This document shows, in pieces, positions 1 to 7,433 of a stretch of DNA of 12,662 bases. The DNA lies in the NCBI GenBank assembly GCA_021545665.1, contig JAJRTX010000313.1, positions 1 through 12,662 of the forward strand. The letters are read 5' to 3'. Below the pieces are notes generated by a model. It did not search any database. It was not told the DNA's origin and worked only from the letters and a program-made list of their open reading frames with translations. Within the stretch, counting starts at the first letter, position 1, and each line of letters opens with the position of its first letter. A program made the position numbers and the translations under genes. The stretch is from Zetaproteobacteria bacterium. Lineage in GTDB: Bacteria; Pseudomonadota; Zetaproteobacteria; Mariprofundales; Mariprofundaceae.

Positions 1-139
1 CATTGAATCAGCATCCAAAAAATGGACGATGCCCATACATAACTGGAAAGCTGCTCTCAACCGGTTCATGATTGAGTTTCCAGATAGGATGCCTGAAAAG
101 TTTTAGGTAATTAATTTACACAGACGGATTTACAGACTC
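1..139 (+). mobile_element. Right end of an IS256-family insertion sequence
   Basis: This stretch holds the transposase C-terminus followed by about 33 nt ending in an AT-rich, inverted-repeat-like terminus. Read inward from the right, the terminus is GAGTCTGTAAATCCGTCTGT (139 down to 120) followed by GTAAA. Such a GAGTCTGT...TGTGTAAA end, a few tens of bases past the transposase stop, is typical of IS256-family elements. The left end and the target duplication are outside the window, so the boundary at 139 is inferred. Confidence 0.6.
2..106 (+). CDS. IS256/mutator-type transposase, C-terminal end (partial at window edge)
   Basis: The reading frame is open from the window edge and ends at TAG 104-106, giving 34 residues. 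They include KKWTMPIHNWKAALNRF, which resembles the typical C-terminus of IS256/mutator-family DDE transposases (a WTMPI..W..ALN.F pattern). Cut-and-paste or copy-paste transposition of the surrounding element is the family role. The DDE catalytic residues lie upstream of the window, so whether this copy is intact cannot be judged. The sequence after the stop resembles an insertion-sequence terminus, which supports the call. Confidence 0.72.
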   Translation: MESASKKWTMPIHNWKAALNRFMIEFPDRMPEKF

Positions 140-157
140 ATATCATTGTATGATAGT

Positions 158-190
158 AAGAGAGCCAGCCTTCGGGCTGGCTCTCTTTTT
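158..190 (+). terminator. Strong rho-independent terminator
   Basis: A perfect 13-bp stem (158-170 with 175-187) closes a TTCG tetraloop at 171-174, and the right arm runs into a T tract (186-190). It lies about 20 bp beyond the inferred insertion-sequence end and has no other plus-strand gene before it. It therefore either served a gene now separated from it by the insertion, or ends transcription leaving the element. It also shields the 3' end of the minus-strand gene at 249-1184 from readthrough. Confidence 0.88.
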
Positions 191-248
191 GCCCCAATGA
201 GCTATCCAGACAACTTTCCGGCTGATGTCCACCCTTTGCGATAGAATA

Positions 249-1184
249 TTATCTGCGCATTAAATCAGTCACAGACTCTGGATATTTAGTTGGTCTGTAA
301 TTGAACCTCAACAATGTAGCAGATTTTCTGTTCGCTCTTTCATTTGATATAAACAAATCCCCGTTGGGCATGAAAGCCATACCCTCAGCCTGAACAAAAT
401 ATTTTTTTGGTAGTTTATAGACAGTCTCCAGACTGCCATCACTGTTCAGAACCACCATACGTCGCTTGACCGAAGAAATAATAAAGAGCTGCTGCGTCAG
501 CGGATGCACAGCCAATGCAGCCGGTTTGATTTGTTTCGCATGTTTCCACCAACTTTTCTTTTTTTTCTTTTTAGAAGGGCTGGCCTGACCACGCGTGACT
601 GCCGCCCTGGCCTGGGTAAGATTAATTTTGAAAACAGGTTCCTGTAACAGACGCTTCTGTTTAAGATCGAACGCATAAATAGCTTTATAGCCCTTTAGCC
701 CCTTGCCAGGGTATTCTTTGCAGGCAATCAGCAGACGATGATTGACGGCATCATAAGCCAGCCCTTCAGTGTCATGCGCTTTGTACAACCCGGTTTCGTA
801 TTCCTCTTTAATATACTTATGATTCTCCCAATCCCTTATTTCGTATATGACACCGTTACTGGCCAGCACATAAACTGTATCACCAACCCGCTCAATACCC
901 TCATAATCACGCACCCCCCCCATATCACGACGATCTGTGACCTTGCCGGTTCGGACATCAATGATAAATAATTTACTGCTTTCATCATGAATAGCTCCAA
1001 GATGATTATGGTCAAGCAAGGTCAGGCCTGAAATCTCGGCTAACGATTTCGGCAATGTATAAACACTGTCCGGATGATCAAAAACATAGCCGGATTTATT
1101 GATGTTTTCTGCACAGGAGGAACTGATAACAACAGTGCCTGAGAGCAGAATCAACAGACACAGAACAGTCGTTCTATTTAACAT
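249..1184 (-). CDS. Exported SdiA-regulated-family beta-propeller protein
   Basis: The product has 311 residues. An N-terminal hydrophobic segment (about 6-22) ends in SSSCAEN. This may be a type I signal cleaved after SCA, or a lipoprotein signal with C24 and a poor lipobox, since Ser replaces the usual Leu at -3. The mature part has beta-propeller-like repeats such as LAEISGLTLL, DYEGIERVGDTVYVL, DTEGLAYD and AEGMAFMPNGDLFISNE. This pattern matches the SdiA-regulated family (PF06977), whose biochemical role is poorly known. A lysine-rich insertion (six Lys, around residues 204-210) interrupts the propeller as an exposed basic loop. The ATG at 1184 has an AGAGG ribosome-binding site 6 nt upstream. 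The gene is transcribed alone, divergently from the PycTM-like gene. Family assignment is fairly secure; substrate and function are unknown. Confidence 0.8.
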   Translation of the reverse strand: MLNRTTVLCLLILLSGTVVISSSCAENINKSGYVFDHPDSVYTLPKSLAEISGLTLLDHNHLGAIHDESSKLFIIDVRTGKVTDRRDMGGVRDYEGIERVGDTVYVLASNGVIYEIRDWENHKYIKEEYETGLYKAHDTEGLAYDAVNHRLLIACKEYPGKGLKGYKAIYAFDLKQKRLLQEPVFKINLTQARAAVTRGQASPSKKKKKKSWWKHAKQIKPAALAVHPLTQQLFIISSVKRRMVVLNSDGSLETVYKLPKKYFVQAEGMAFMPNGDLFISNERANRKSATLLRFNYRPTKYPESVTDLMRR

Positions 1185-1252
1185 ACAGACCTCTTGAGTT
1201 AGCCCGATTAGGATGCCGCCAGGCCGGAATAATTTAGAAAATATGTTTGCTG

Positions 1253-1281
1253 ATTATAACCCGGATTAATCAGGCTGGGAA
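1253..1281 (-). promoter_or_regulatory. Predicted sigma70-type promoter for the SdiA-regulated-family gene
   Basis: On the minus strand, TTCCCA (1281-1276) and a perfect TATAAT (1258-1253) are separated by 17 bp. The -10 lies about 70 bp upstream of the ATG at 1184. The -35 matches the consensus at four of six positions. This is read by eye from the sequence only. Confidence 0.42.
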
Positions 1282-1421
1282 GGGCTACAATATTGAATCC
1301 GGAATCCATCTACGCCATTATTTCGCCCTGGCAGTTATATCAGGGATAAAAATATTATAGATTATGACAGTAGTATGATATATTGATTCCAGTTGAAATT
1401 ATAACGTAGACGGTGGTAAAT

Positions 1422-2105
1422 ATGGTAGCAAATACGCCCTTAGGGACAGAGGCTAAAATAACTGATGTAATAGCAGATGGACGGCCATCTGATTTGGAGA
1501 TGCAACATGCCAGGCAGGTCAAAAAACTTAAAAAAATAAGAAAAAAAATGGCAAAGAATCAGGATTTACTGGGAACAAGCCGAGGCATAGAAACCATGTT
1601 TCGCAATGCATCACGTGCGAACTATCAACTTATCGCCTTTGCTGACAATAAAGCCAGCATCATGATTACCGTCAACGGCTTTATCCTGTCTGTCCTCATG
1701 GCTTCAATAGGATCGACCTATAATCAAACCCCATGGCTTGTATTGCCATCATTTGCATTTATGCTGACAAGTATCGCCAGCATTTTCTATTCCGTGCTGG
1801 CGGCCTACCCGCGGGTTCCTGATAAGAATATAACTATTCAGGATGTCAGAGAGATGAAACCGGATGCAAATATCCTGTTTTTCGGAACCTCCGCCAACAT
1901 GAATGAGGAGGATTATCTACAGATCACGGAAGAAATGATGCATGATCAGAATTTCTTATACAGAACAATGGCTTTGGATAACCGCAATATTGGAAAAATG
2001 TTATTACGCAAATTTAAAATGCTCAGCCTGGCATACAGAGTATTTCTGTTCGGCCTGACGGTAACACTGATTCTGGCGATCAGCAGCTATATCACGAATA
2101 CTTAA
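1422..2105 (+). CDS. PycTM-like predicted membrane effector (DUF5706 / Pycsar effector domain)
   Basis: ATG 1422 gives 227 residues and has a GGTGG ribosome-binding site 5 nt upstream. A GTG at 1413 would add three residues but has no such site. The first 60 residues are polar and very basic (QVKKLKKIRKKMAKNQ). The core follows the DUF5706 pattern (PF18967): a MFRNASRANYQLIAFADNKAS segment, a first membrane helix (about 80-101), a second (about 104-128, ending in AYPRV), then a soluble part with ILFFGTSANMNEEDY and DQNFLYRTMALDN. The last segments are a basic KMLLRKFKMLSLAYR stretch and a third membrane helix (about 205-224). In Pycsar anti-phage systems PycTM effectors are thought to damage the inner membrane after sensing cCMP or cUMP made by the cyclase PycC. 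No cyclase lies in this window, so the role here is inferred from the family only; a non-defence signalling role is possible. Confidence 0.78.
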   Translation: MVANTPLGTEAKITDVIADGRPSDLEMQHARQVKKLKKIRKKMAKNQDLLGTSRGIETMFRNASRANYQLIAFADNKASIMITVNGFILSVLMASIGSTYNQTPWLVLPSFAFMLTSIASIFYSVLAAYPRVPDKNITIQDVREMKPDANILFFGTSANMNEEDYLQITEEMMHDQNFLYRTMALDNRNIGKMLLRKFKMLSLAYRVFLFGLTVTLILAISSYITNT

Positions 2106-2259
2106 GACTCCGAGGCAACCATATCAATATAGTGAATCCTGCCAACTGAAGTTTCCAGGATAATTGCAATACTCTGACATAGTGAGTAGTTTCCCACCTC
2201 GGTAAACTCTGTATCAGACAATATCAGTCAAGCAGAATACTTGTGAGGGACAACTAGAT

Positions 2260-2742
2260 ATGACTTTGATATCAACGGCAGATCTCGCCTTTATTGTCGA
2301 TAATCTGGGAGAGGGAATTCTATTCCTGGATAAAGATCGGCAAGTCATCACGATCAACAAAGCTGCTTTGAAGATGATCGGACAGAAGGAATCCTTCAAT
2401 GTCAAAGAAGACATTATTGATCAACTCTGTCCGGATCTGTTTCCGGGAGCTTCTTGTGCCAAAGACTGCGAGATAAGTGGCAACTGTTCGTTAATGAATC
2501 AGGGCACAGAAAAAGAAAAGATTGAAGAACTCACTTTCAGTAGCCTGGATGGGAGAAAGGTTACACTAAGAATGCGAGCTATTGCTTTATCATCTGACAG
2601 ACATCGGGCACGAATTGCTATTCTGCTGTCGGACTGTTCGCAGGAACGTCGACTTGAAGAAGAGGTGAAGGGCGTTAAATCCCGCATTCGCAACCTGCTG
2701 GAAAGCACTGGCCTGGTTTCCTCAGATACAACATCTCTGTAG
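2260..2742 (+). CDS. Stand-alone PAS-domain protein with a four-cysteine cluster
   Basis: The product has 160 residues and starts at an ATG with GAGGGA 9 nt upstream. Residues about 8-127 form one PAS fold: DLAFIVDNLGEGILFLDKD at the start, VITINKAALKMIG, then beta strands ending in ARIAILLSDCSQERRLEEE. Between the PAS helices is a cysteine cluster, C57, C66, C70 and C76 (C-x8-C-x3-C-x5-C). Similar cysteine-bearing PAS domains occur in sensor kinases and sigma54 activators, where metal, Fe-S or redox sensing is suspected. Residues 129-150 form a charged helix like a coiled-coil linker, yet no output domain follows. The protein must therefore act on a separate partner or be a truncated sensor. 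The gene lies 154 bp behind the PycTM-like gene in the same direction; co-transcription is possible but not shown. Confidence 0.75.
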   Translation: MTLISTADLAFIVDNLGEGILFLDKDRQVITINKAALKMIGQKESFNVKEDIIDQLCPDLFPGASCAKDCEISGNCSLMNQGTEKEKIEELTFSSLDGRKVTLRMRAIALSSDRHRARIAILLSDCSQERRLEEEVKGVKSRIRNLLESTGLVSSDTTSL

Positions 2743-2799
2743 CCTGTGATTTCAGAAATTCTGGTTTATTGAGAGCCACTTGAAAAAGCTTTAGCTATA

Positions 2800-3894
2800 T
2801 TATTTTGGCAACATACTCATAGCAGAATCAAGATAATACCACTGCGCACTGAAACTCCTCTGCTCCTTACTGACAGTTTTACATCTTCGTTTGCTGATAC
2901 GCCGCCGGCCTTCATCATTTAATACCTGAATTTTCCGTTCATGGATTAACAGCGCTTCCGGATAAGACCCTTTTCCATGTTTTAGTTTCCGCAGAAAAAC
3001 AGGGGAATGATCATGTGTACCATCCCACTTATATAGCTTGAAAGGGCCACCATTCTTGTTTGGTCCGGCAATTATGAGAAAGACCTTTCCTGTCGGATCA
3101 TACGACATCGATCGCAGACCAAGGCCACCCAGATCAATATAGAAAGGCGCAGAAAACCTGGCCTTTTCTCCATTATGAGCCAACAACGCATCAGGATTTT
3201 TCACATGTAAAACCAGCGCTTTGCCCCGCAGAAGGGGATTGCGCAACCCGATCAACAGCCCTCCCTGACCCGGCACTACAGCCAGTGCTTCAATACTCAA
3301 GCCCATTTTTTTAGGTTTGAGTTTGCCGACCTTTTTTTTATCCATCTGTGTGGACTGCGCAATCAGATCAATTGTTTCTCCTGTTATTACGCTGCTATCA
3401 TCATCCCAATTCTGCCTGTCCAGCAAATCCTGAACCAAGTGATCATAATGACCACCCCACTTCAACTGAAGCCTGGGTAGAGCACCCGCGATATCGGTGG
3501 CAAACAGGCGATGCCTGTTGGTCCGCCTCTTCCCTTTTTTACTTCTGCTATGAGAAGCAATCCAGTAAATGCGATCTCCCAGACGAGCGGCATCCTCAAT
3601 ATCGATTTCGCGATCAGGGTCACGGCGTAAATCAGAGGTAAAGTTAAAGTTTTGAATAGCAGCCATGGTCGAACCATCTGTATTATATAATGAAAGGATT
3701 TCGTCTTCATCATTGCCGACGATAATATGCGAGTCATCTATTACTGCGGCTGCAGAAGCATCACACACACCCTGATATCTGTGCTCATCCGCCAGAGCAG
3801 TCAGACTAAAACTCCAGCATAGCAAAGAAAGAGTAATGACATGAGCCGCTTTCCAAGCCCTGCAACATCGCCATGATGCGCGTTTTCGGCTCAT
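2800..3894 (-). CDS. Exported DUF3616-family protein
   Basis: The product has 364 residues. A basic N-region (about 1-18) and a hydrophobic core (19-32) lead to a predicted signal cleavage after A35 in LTALA-DE. The mature part matches the DUF3616 pattern (PF12275): DIEDAARLGDRIYWIASHSR followed by KKGKRRTNRHRLFATDI, then GLSIEALAVVPGQGGLLIGL, RNPLLRGKALVLHVKNPDAL, FYIDLGGLGLRSMSYDPTG and VFLIIAGPNKNGGP. The function of this family is unknown; it is probably a periplasmic beta-propeller. Lysine-rich patches (SKKGKRRTNR, KKKVGKLKPKK) are notable. The gene starts 9 bp after the ctaB stop and has no clear ribosome-binding site of its own, so it is probably translated from the ctaB transcript. 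It converges with the PAS gene (57 bp between the stops). Confidence 0.8.
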   Translation of the reverse strand: MSRKRASWRCCRAWKAAHVITLSLLCWSFSLTALADEHRYQGVCDASAAAVIDDSHIIVGNDEDEILSLYNTDGSTMAAIQNFNFTSDLRRDPDREIDIEDAARLGDRIYWIASHSRSKKGKRRTNRHRLFATDIAGALPRLQLKWGGHYDHLVQDLLDRQNWDDDSSVITGETIDLIAQSTQMDKKKVGKLKPKKMGLSIEALAVVPGQGGLLIGLRNPLLRGKALVLHVKNPDALLAHNGEKARFSAPFYIDLGGLGLRSMSYDPTGKVFLIIAGPNKNGGPFKLYKWDGTHDHSPVFLRKLKHGKGSYPEALLIHERKIQVLNDEGRRRISKRRCKTVSKEQRSFSAQWYYLDSAMSMLPK

Positions 3895-3903
3895 AGTTAT
3901 GAC

Positions 3904-4818
3904 TTATAGAGTGACAGCACTCACGATTGGGGTGGCATCCAGCACCATCACTGCGAATACGGCAAGAAGATAAATAATAGAAAAGCCAAACAGCCGCATA
4001 TCACAATCCTTTTCAGAACGCAAAAAGCGAATTGCCATAACAAAAAAGGCCATACTGAAAATAATGGCAGTCGCCAGATAAATGTCGCCGGCCATGCCAA
4101 ATGCATATGGTAGTATGGCAAGTGGAATCAGGGCTACACAATAGATGGCAATCCTCTGTTTGGTTGCAGCCACCCCTTTAGCAACAGGAATCACAGGTAC
4201 GCCCGCCCTAGCATAATCTTTTCGATATTTCAGTGCCAGACTCAGGGCATGTGGCTGTTGCCAGACCACCATAATAATAAACAATATCCAGGCAGCCGCC
4301 CCTAACTCGCCGGTCACTGCAGCATAGCCCACCATGGGTGGAACAGCTCCAGCAATACCACCCAGCTGATTGGCCCAGGGTGTTCTTCTTTTGGCCAGCA
4401 TGGTATAAACGCCAACATAACCAATGACACCTATACTGGTTATCACGGCGGCCAGAGGATTCACCACCAGCCCCATCCAGAGCACAGAGATGATTGCCAG
4501 TAACAAACCTGTAATCATAGCATCTTTAGCTGGAATTCTACCCGCTGCCACGGCTCGGGTACTGGTTCTTTTCATCAGAGCATCAATATCTCTATCATAT
4601 GCATTATTCATCATGCATGAGCCAGCAGTGGCAAGGCCAAGAGTAAGTAAAGTCAGAAAAATCAGCTGCCAATCAGGCTGGATCCCGGGATTTCCGAAAT
4701 ACACACCTGTCAATGTAGCCATAAGTGTCAACCCGACAATGCCAGGTTTGGCGATACCTATATATTCGAGAAACAACGATTTGTCTGTCGAATTTACTGT
4801 CACTGCCTGTCCGTGCAT
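3904..4818 (-). CDS. ctaB: Protoheme IX farnesyltransferase (heme O synthase)
   Basis: This inner-membrane UbiA-superfamily prenyltransferase converts heme B and farnesyl diphosphate to heme O for heme-copper terminal oxidases. The product has 304 residues, the usual length. YIGIAKPGIVGLTLMATLTG (19-38) is the typical first helix. The prenyl-diphosphate/Mg motif N71-xxx-D75-xxx-D79 lies in NNAYDRDIDALMKRTSTRA. AKRRTPWANQLGGIAGAVPP and WQQPHALSLALKYRKDYARA are further family signatures, among seven to nine hydrophobic helices. The start at 4818 is chosen because GGGAGGG sits 3 nt upstream of that ATG. The frame stays open to 4878, but that 20-residue extension is hydrophilic and unlike the family. 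The DUF3616 gene follows after 9 bp, and copA is divergent upstream. Confidence 0.96.
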   Translation of the reverse strand: MHGQAVTVNSTDKSLFLEYIGIAKPGIVGLTLMATLTGVYFGNPGIQPDWQLIFLTLLTLGLATAGSCMMNNAYDRDIDALMKRTSTRAVAAGRIPAKDAMITGLLLAIISVLWMGLVVNPLAAVITSIGVIGYVGVYTMLAKRRTPWANQLGGIAGAVPPMVGYAAVTGELGAAAWILFIIMVVWQQPHALSLALKYRKDYARAGVPVIPVAKGVAATKQRIAIYCVALIPLAILPYAFGMAGDIYLATAIIFSMAFFVMAIRFLRSEKDCDMRLFGFSIIYLLAVFAVMVLDATPIVSAVTL

Positions 4819-4881
4819 TTGCCCTCCCATCCGGTTTTCTGGATCGCGATGTCTAACGTGTTGGCTGTAAATACACATTGA

Positions 4882-4911
4882 TTCATATCAAGCGCACTTG
4901 CCCCATATAAT
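4882..4911 (+). promoter_or_regulatory. Possible copA promoter with a small dyad in the spacer
   Basis: Plus strand: TTCATA (4882-4887), an 18-bp spacer, then a perfect TATAAT (4906-4911), about 95 bp before copA. The spacer holds CAAG-CGCA-CTTG (4889-4900), a short dyad where MerR/CueR-type copper regulators bind. The arms are only 4 bp and the spacer is 18 rather than 19 bp, so a CueR site is a weak inference. Confidence 0.28.
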
Positions 4912-4933
4912 CCCATTCTGATCCGAATAGCAA
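4905..4933 (-). promoter_or_regulatory. Predicted promoter for ctaB
   Basis: Minus strand: TTGCTA (4933-4928), a 17-bp spacer, then TTATAT (4910-4905), about 85 bp upstream of the ATG at 4818. It overlaps the predicted copA promoter on the other strand. This is consensus reading by eye only. Confidence 0.35.
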
Positions 4934-5007
4934 CAGTACGGATGCAACTGGCGACAGAAACAACATCTGTTTATGGACTAAAAAGCAACTTTCGGCATGA
5001 TTAAGCC

Positions 5008-7242
5008 ATGCCTGAATCTAAAATCATCCGTCTTTCCATTGACGGCATGCATTGCGCCGGTTGTGTAGACAAGGTTGAAACAGCTCTGGCAGAAGTCCCC
5101 TGCGTAGTAAAGGCAACAGTGAACCTGGCTGAGCGCAGTGCCATGGTAGAGGGTGAGGCTAGTACAGAATCGTTGATAGAGGCGATTCGCGCCACCGGTC
5201 GCAACGCCCGTGAACTTCGCAACCTTGCTGATGAGGAAGAAAAACAGGCTGCTGAAATACAACAGTACCATCGGCTACTCAGGCAATTCCTCTTTGCAGC
5301 CATGCTGGGTTTGCCAATGTTTCTGGCTGGCATGTTTAACTGGCTACCTTCGATGGATACAGAAAACGGTCAACTTGCATGGTTAATACTGGGATTGATG
5401 ACATTGGCAGTACTGTTCATTTCCGGACGCCAGTTTTATCAGGGTGCAGTGAAATCATTTATTCACCACCAGGCCAATATGGATACATTGATTGCTGTAG
5501 GAACGGGAACGGCCTGGCTTTATTCAATAATTATCACTTTATCACCAGAGATGGTTCCGGCAGCAGGCCGCCACATTTATTTTGAAGCTGCATTGATCAT
5601 TATTGCCCTGATTAATCTCGGTCAGGCTCTGGAAATGCGGGCGCGTGGAAAAACATCCGAAGCCATTAAACGTCTGATCGGACTGCAGGCCAAAACTGCG
5701 CGTGTATTTCGCGATGGGCAGGAACTGGATATCCCCATTGAGCAGGTAGGTCTGGGTGAACGGATTCGTGTGCGCCCCGGAGAAAAAATTCCAGTCGATG
5801 GCATATTGATTGAGGGCCATTCATCAGTAGATGAGTCCATGCTTACCGGTGAAGCCATGCCAGTAAAAAAAGATCCTCAGGATGAAGTGATCGGCGGCAC
5901 CATCAATACCCGGGACAGCTTTATTTATCAGGCTTCGCGCATTGGAGCAGACACAGTACTGGCACATATTGTTGCCATGGTACAACAGGCACAAAGCAGC
6001 AAACCGAAAATTGGGCGGCTGGCCGATAAAATTGCGTCTGTATTTGTGCCGACAATTTTAATCATCGCCATTCTCACCTTTCTGATCTGGTTCAACTTTG
6101 GACCTGCTCCGCAAATCAGTTTTGCACTGGTCACCATGATGACCGTACTGATTATCGCCTGCCCATGTGCCCTCGGACTGGCCACACCCATGTCGATTAT
6201 GGTTGGTATCGGCAAAGCGGCAGAATATGGCGTACTGATCAGAAATGGTGAAGCGCTGGAACGGGCAGGGGAACTGACCACTATCATTCTGGACAAAACG
6301 GGGACAGTAACCCTGGGCAAACCGGAAGTTACTGACATTATTACATTCGAAGGCCATGAAGATCAGTTACTTGGACTGGCTGCCAGTCTGGAGGCAGGCA
6401 GTGAGCACCCTCTGGCTGCATCAATTATACAGGCTGCTGAAAAGAAAGGCCTGAAAACAGATTCAGTAGAGTCATTCAAAGCTTATTCAGGTCAGGGGAT
6501 TGAAGGTAAGATAGGTGATAGCCATATACTGATGGGTAATATTCAACTGATGGCAGAGTTCAATATCGAAGTCTCTGATATAGTCCGGCAACAACTGAAA
6601 AAATTCTCTAAACAGGCTCGTACGCCTATGTTGCTTTGTGCGGACGGATTGCTGACCGGTTTGATTGCTGTGGCTGATCCGATCCGGGAAGATAGCAAAA
6701 CCGCCATATCCCTCATGCAGGCGTCAGGTTTACGCGTTGTCATGCTTACCGGAGACAATCGGCACACGGCCGCAGCCGTTGCAGAACAAATTGGTATAAA
6801 TGACGTATTTTCGGAGCTTATGCCTGCCGATAAAGACACCAGAATTGGCGAATTACAAGATCAGGGTGAAATCGTCGGCATGGTCGGGGATGGCATCAAT
6901 GATGCAGCTGCACTGGCACGGGCCGATGTCGGTTTTGCCATCGGCGCAGGTACGGATATCGCCATGGAAAGTGCAGACATCACATTAATGAGCTCTTCTC
7001 CTCTTGGCGTGCTGAAAGCTATTGAAATCTCCCGCGCCACCATGAAAAACATCAAACAAAATCTGCTTGGTGCTTTTATCTACAACTCACTTGGCATCCC
7101 GATTGCAGCAGGCATCCTCTATCCTGCCTTCGGCCTGCTTCTGAATCCCATTTTTGCAGGTGCTGCAATGGCCATGTCCTCAGTTACTGTGGTCAGCAAT
7201 GCCAACCGCCTGCGTCTGTTCAAGACTAGAGACAGATCATGA
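5008..7242 (+). CDS. copA: Copper-translocating P1B-type ATPase
   Basis: The product has 744 residues and moves Cu+ across the inner membrane at the cost of ATP. One N-terminal heavy-metal-associated domain carries GMHCAGC (13-19). Two helices precede the P1B core. The actuator motif is TGEAMP (280-285). The membrane metal site is CPC (385-387) in [11 protein letters not shown]. The phosphorylated aspartate is D429 in DKTGT. The nucleotide-binding HP motif is SEHPLA (465-470), and the hinge is [20 protein letters not shown] (from 627). The last helices contain YNSLGIP and [17 protein letters not shown], as in Cu+ (P1B-1) pumps. The start fits the HMA domain, although its ribosome-binding site is weak. 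The gene is divergent from ctaB, and its stop overlaps the next small gene by 4 bp. Efflux (CopA1-like) versus oxidase metallation (CopA2/CtpA-like) cannot be decided; the ctaB neighbour favours neither firmly. Confidence 0.96.
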   Translation: MPESKIIRLSIDGMHCAGCVDKVETALAEVPCVVKATVNLAERSAMVEGEASTESLIEAIRATGRNARELRNLADEEEKQAAEIQQYHRLLRQFLFAAMLGLPMFLAGMFNWLPSMDTENGQLAWLILGLMTLAVLFISGRQFYQGAVKSFIHHQANMDTLIAVGTGTAWLYSIIITLSPEMVPAAGRHIYFEAALIIIALINLGQALEMRARGKTSEAIKRLIGLQAKTARVFRDGQELDIPIEQVGLGERIRVRPGEKIPVDGILIEGHSSVDESMLTGEAMPVKKDPQDEVIGGTINTRDSFIYQASRIGADTVLAHIVAMVQQAQSSKPKIGRLADKIASVFVPTILIIAILTFLIWFNFGPAPQISFALVTMMTVLIIACPCALGLATPMSIMVGIGKAAEYGVLIRNGEALERAGELTTIILDKTGTVTLGKPEVTDIITFEGHEDQLLGLAASLEAGSEHPLAASIIQAAEKKGLKTDSVESFKAYSGQGIEGKIGDSHILMGNIQLMAEFNIEVSDIVRQQLKKFSKQARTPMLLCADGLLTGLIAVADPIREDSKTAISLMQASGLRVVMLTGDNRHTAAAVAEQIGINDVFSELMPADKDTRIGELQDQGEIVGMVGDGINDAAALARADVGFAIGAGTDIAMESADITLMSSSPLGVLKAIEISRATMKNIKQNLLGAFIYNSLGIPIAAGILYPAFGLLLNPIFAGAAMAMSSVTVVSNANRLRLFKTRDRS

Positions 7243-7319
7243 GCCTGATCATCAACCTCATTGGCGTTGGTCTGATCATCTTTATTATCTGGTGGTTCTG
7301 GCTGTCCGGTTCAAAGTAA
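7239..7319 (+). CDS. 26-residue single-span membrane peptide, possibly a cupredoxin anchor remnant
   Basis: The ATG overlaps the copA stop as ATGA, so translation is probably coupled to copA. The peptide begins [20 protein letters not shown] and ends WLSGSK before TAA at 7317-7319. It is one hydrophobic helix with an aromatic WWFW patch and a short basic tail. From memory of the family, small cupredoxin genes directly behind copA in other proteobacteria begin with a very similar anchor (II...IWWFWL) and continue into a copper-binding domain. Here no cupredoxin sequence follows in any frame I could read, and a repeat element begins about 40 bp later. It is either a genuine micropeptide partner of CopA or the surviving 5' end of a truncated cupredoxin gene. 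Confidence 0.55.
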   Translation: MSLIINLIGVGLIIFIIWWFWLSGSK

Positions 7320-7364
7320 ATATTCCCTGGCAAAGCCGGAAGCAAACGGAATCCGAAGAAGGCT

Positions 7365-7394
7365 ATCCTTTCTTTTTGCGCAAAAAGAAAGGAT
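7365..7394. repeat. Perfect 30-bp palindrome
   Basis: The half-site ATCCTTTCTTTTTGC (7365-7379) is followed immediately by its exact reverse complement (7380-7394), with no loop. It forms the left terminal hairpin of the 7358-7755 element. There is no T tract after it on either strand, so it is not a typical terminator. Confidence 0.9.
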
Positions 7395-7433
7395 CAAAGA
7401 AAAGGCGCCCCGCAATCTTTGCCCTACGGGTAC

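Noticed and set aside
1422..2742. A complete Pycsar defence system
   Set aside because: No nucleotide cyclase (PycC) is coded anywhere in the window; only an effector-like protein is present and the PAS neighbour has no catalytic motif.
4819..4878. Twenty-residue N-terminal extension of CtaB
   Set aside because: It is hydrophilic, unlike the family N-terminus, and a strong GGGAGGG site lies just before the internal ATG at 4818.
7239..7319. CcoS, the small cbb3 oxidase assembly protein often found after CcoI ATPases
   Set aside because: The peptide is about half the usual length and lacks the acidic C-terminal part of CcoS; the WWFW patch fits a cupredoxin anchor better.
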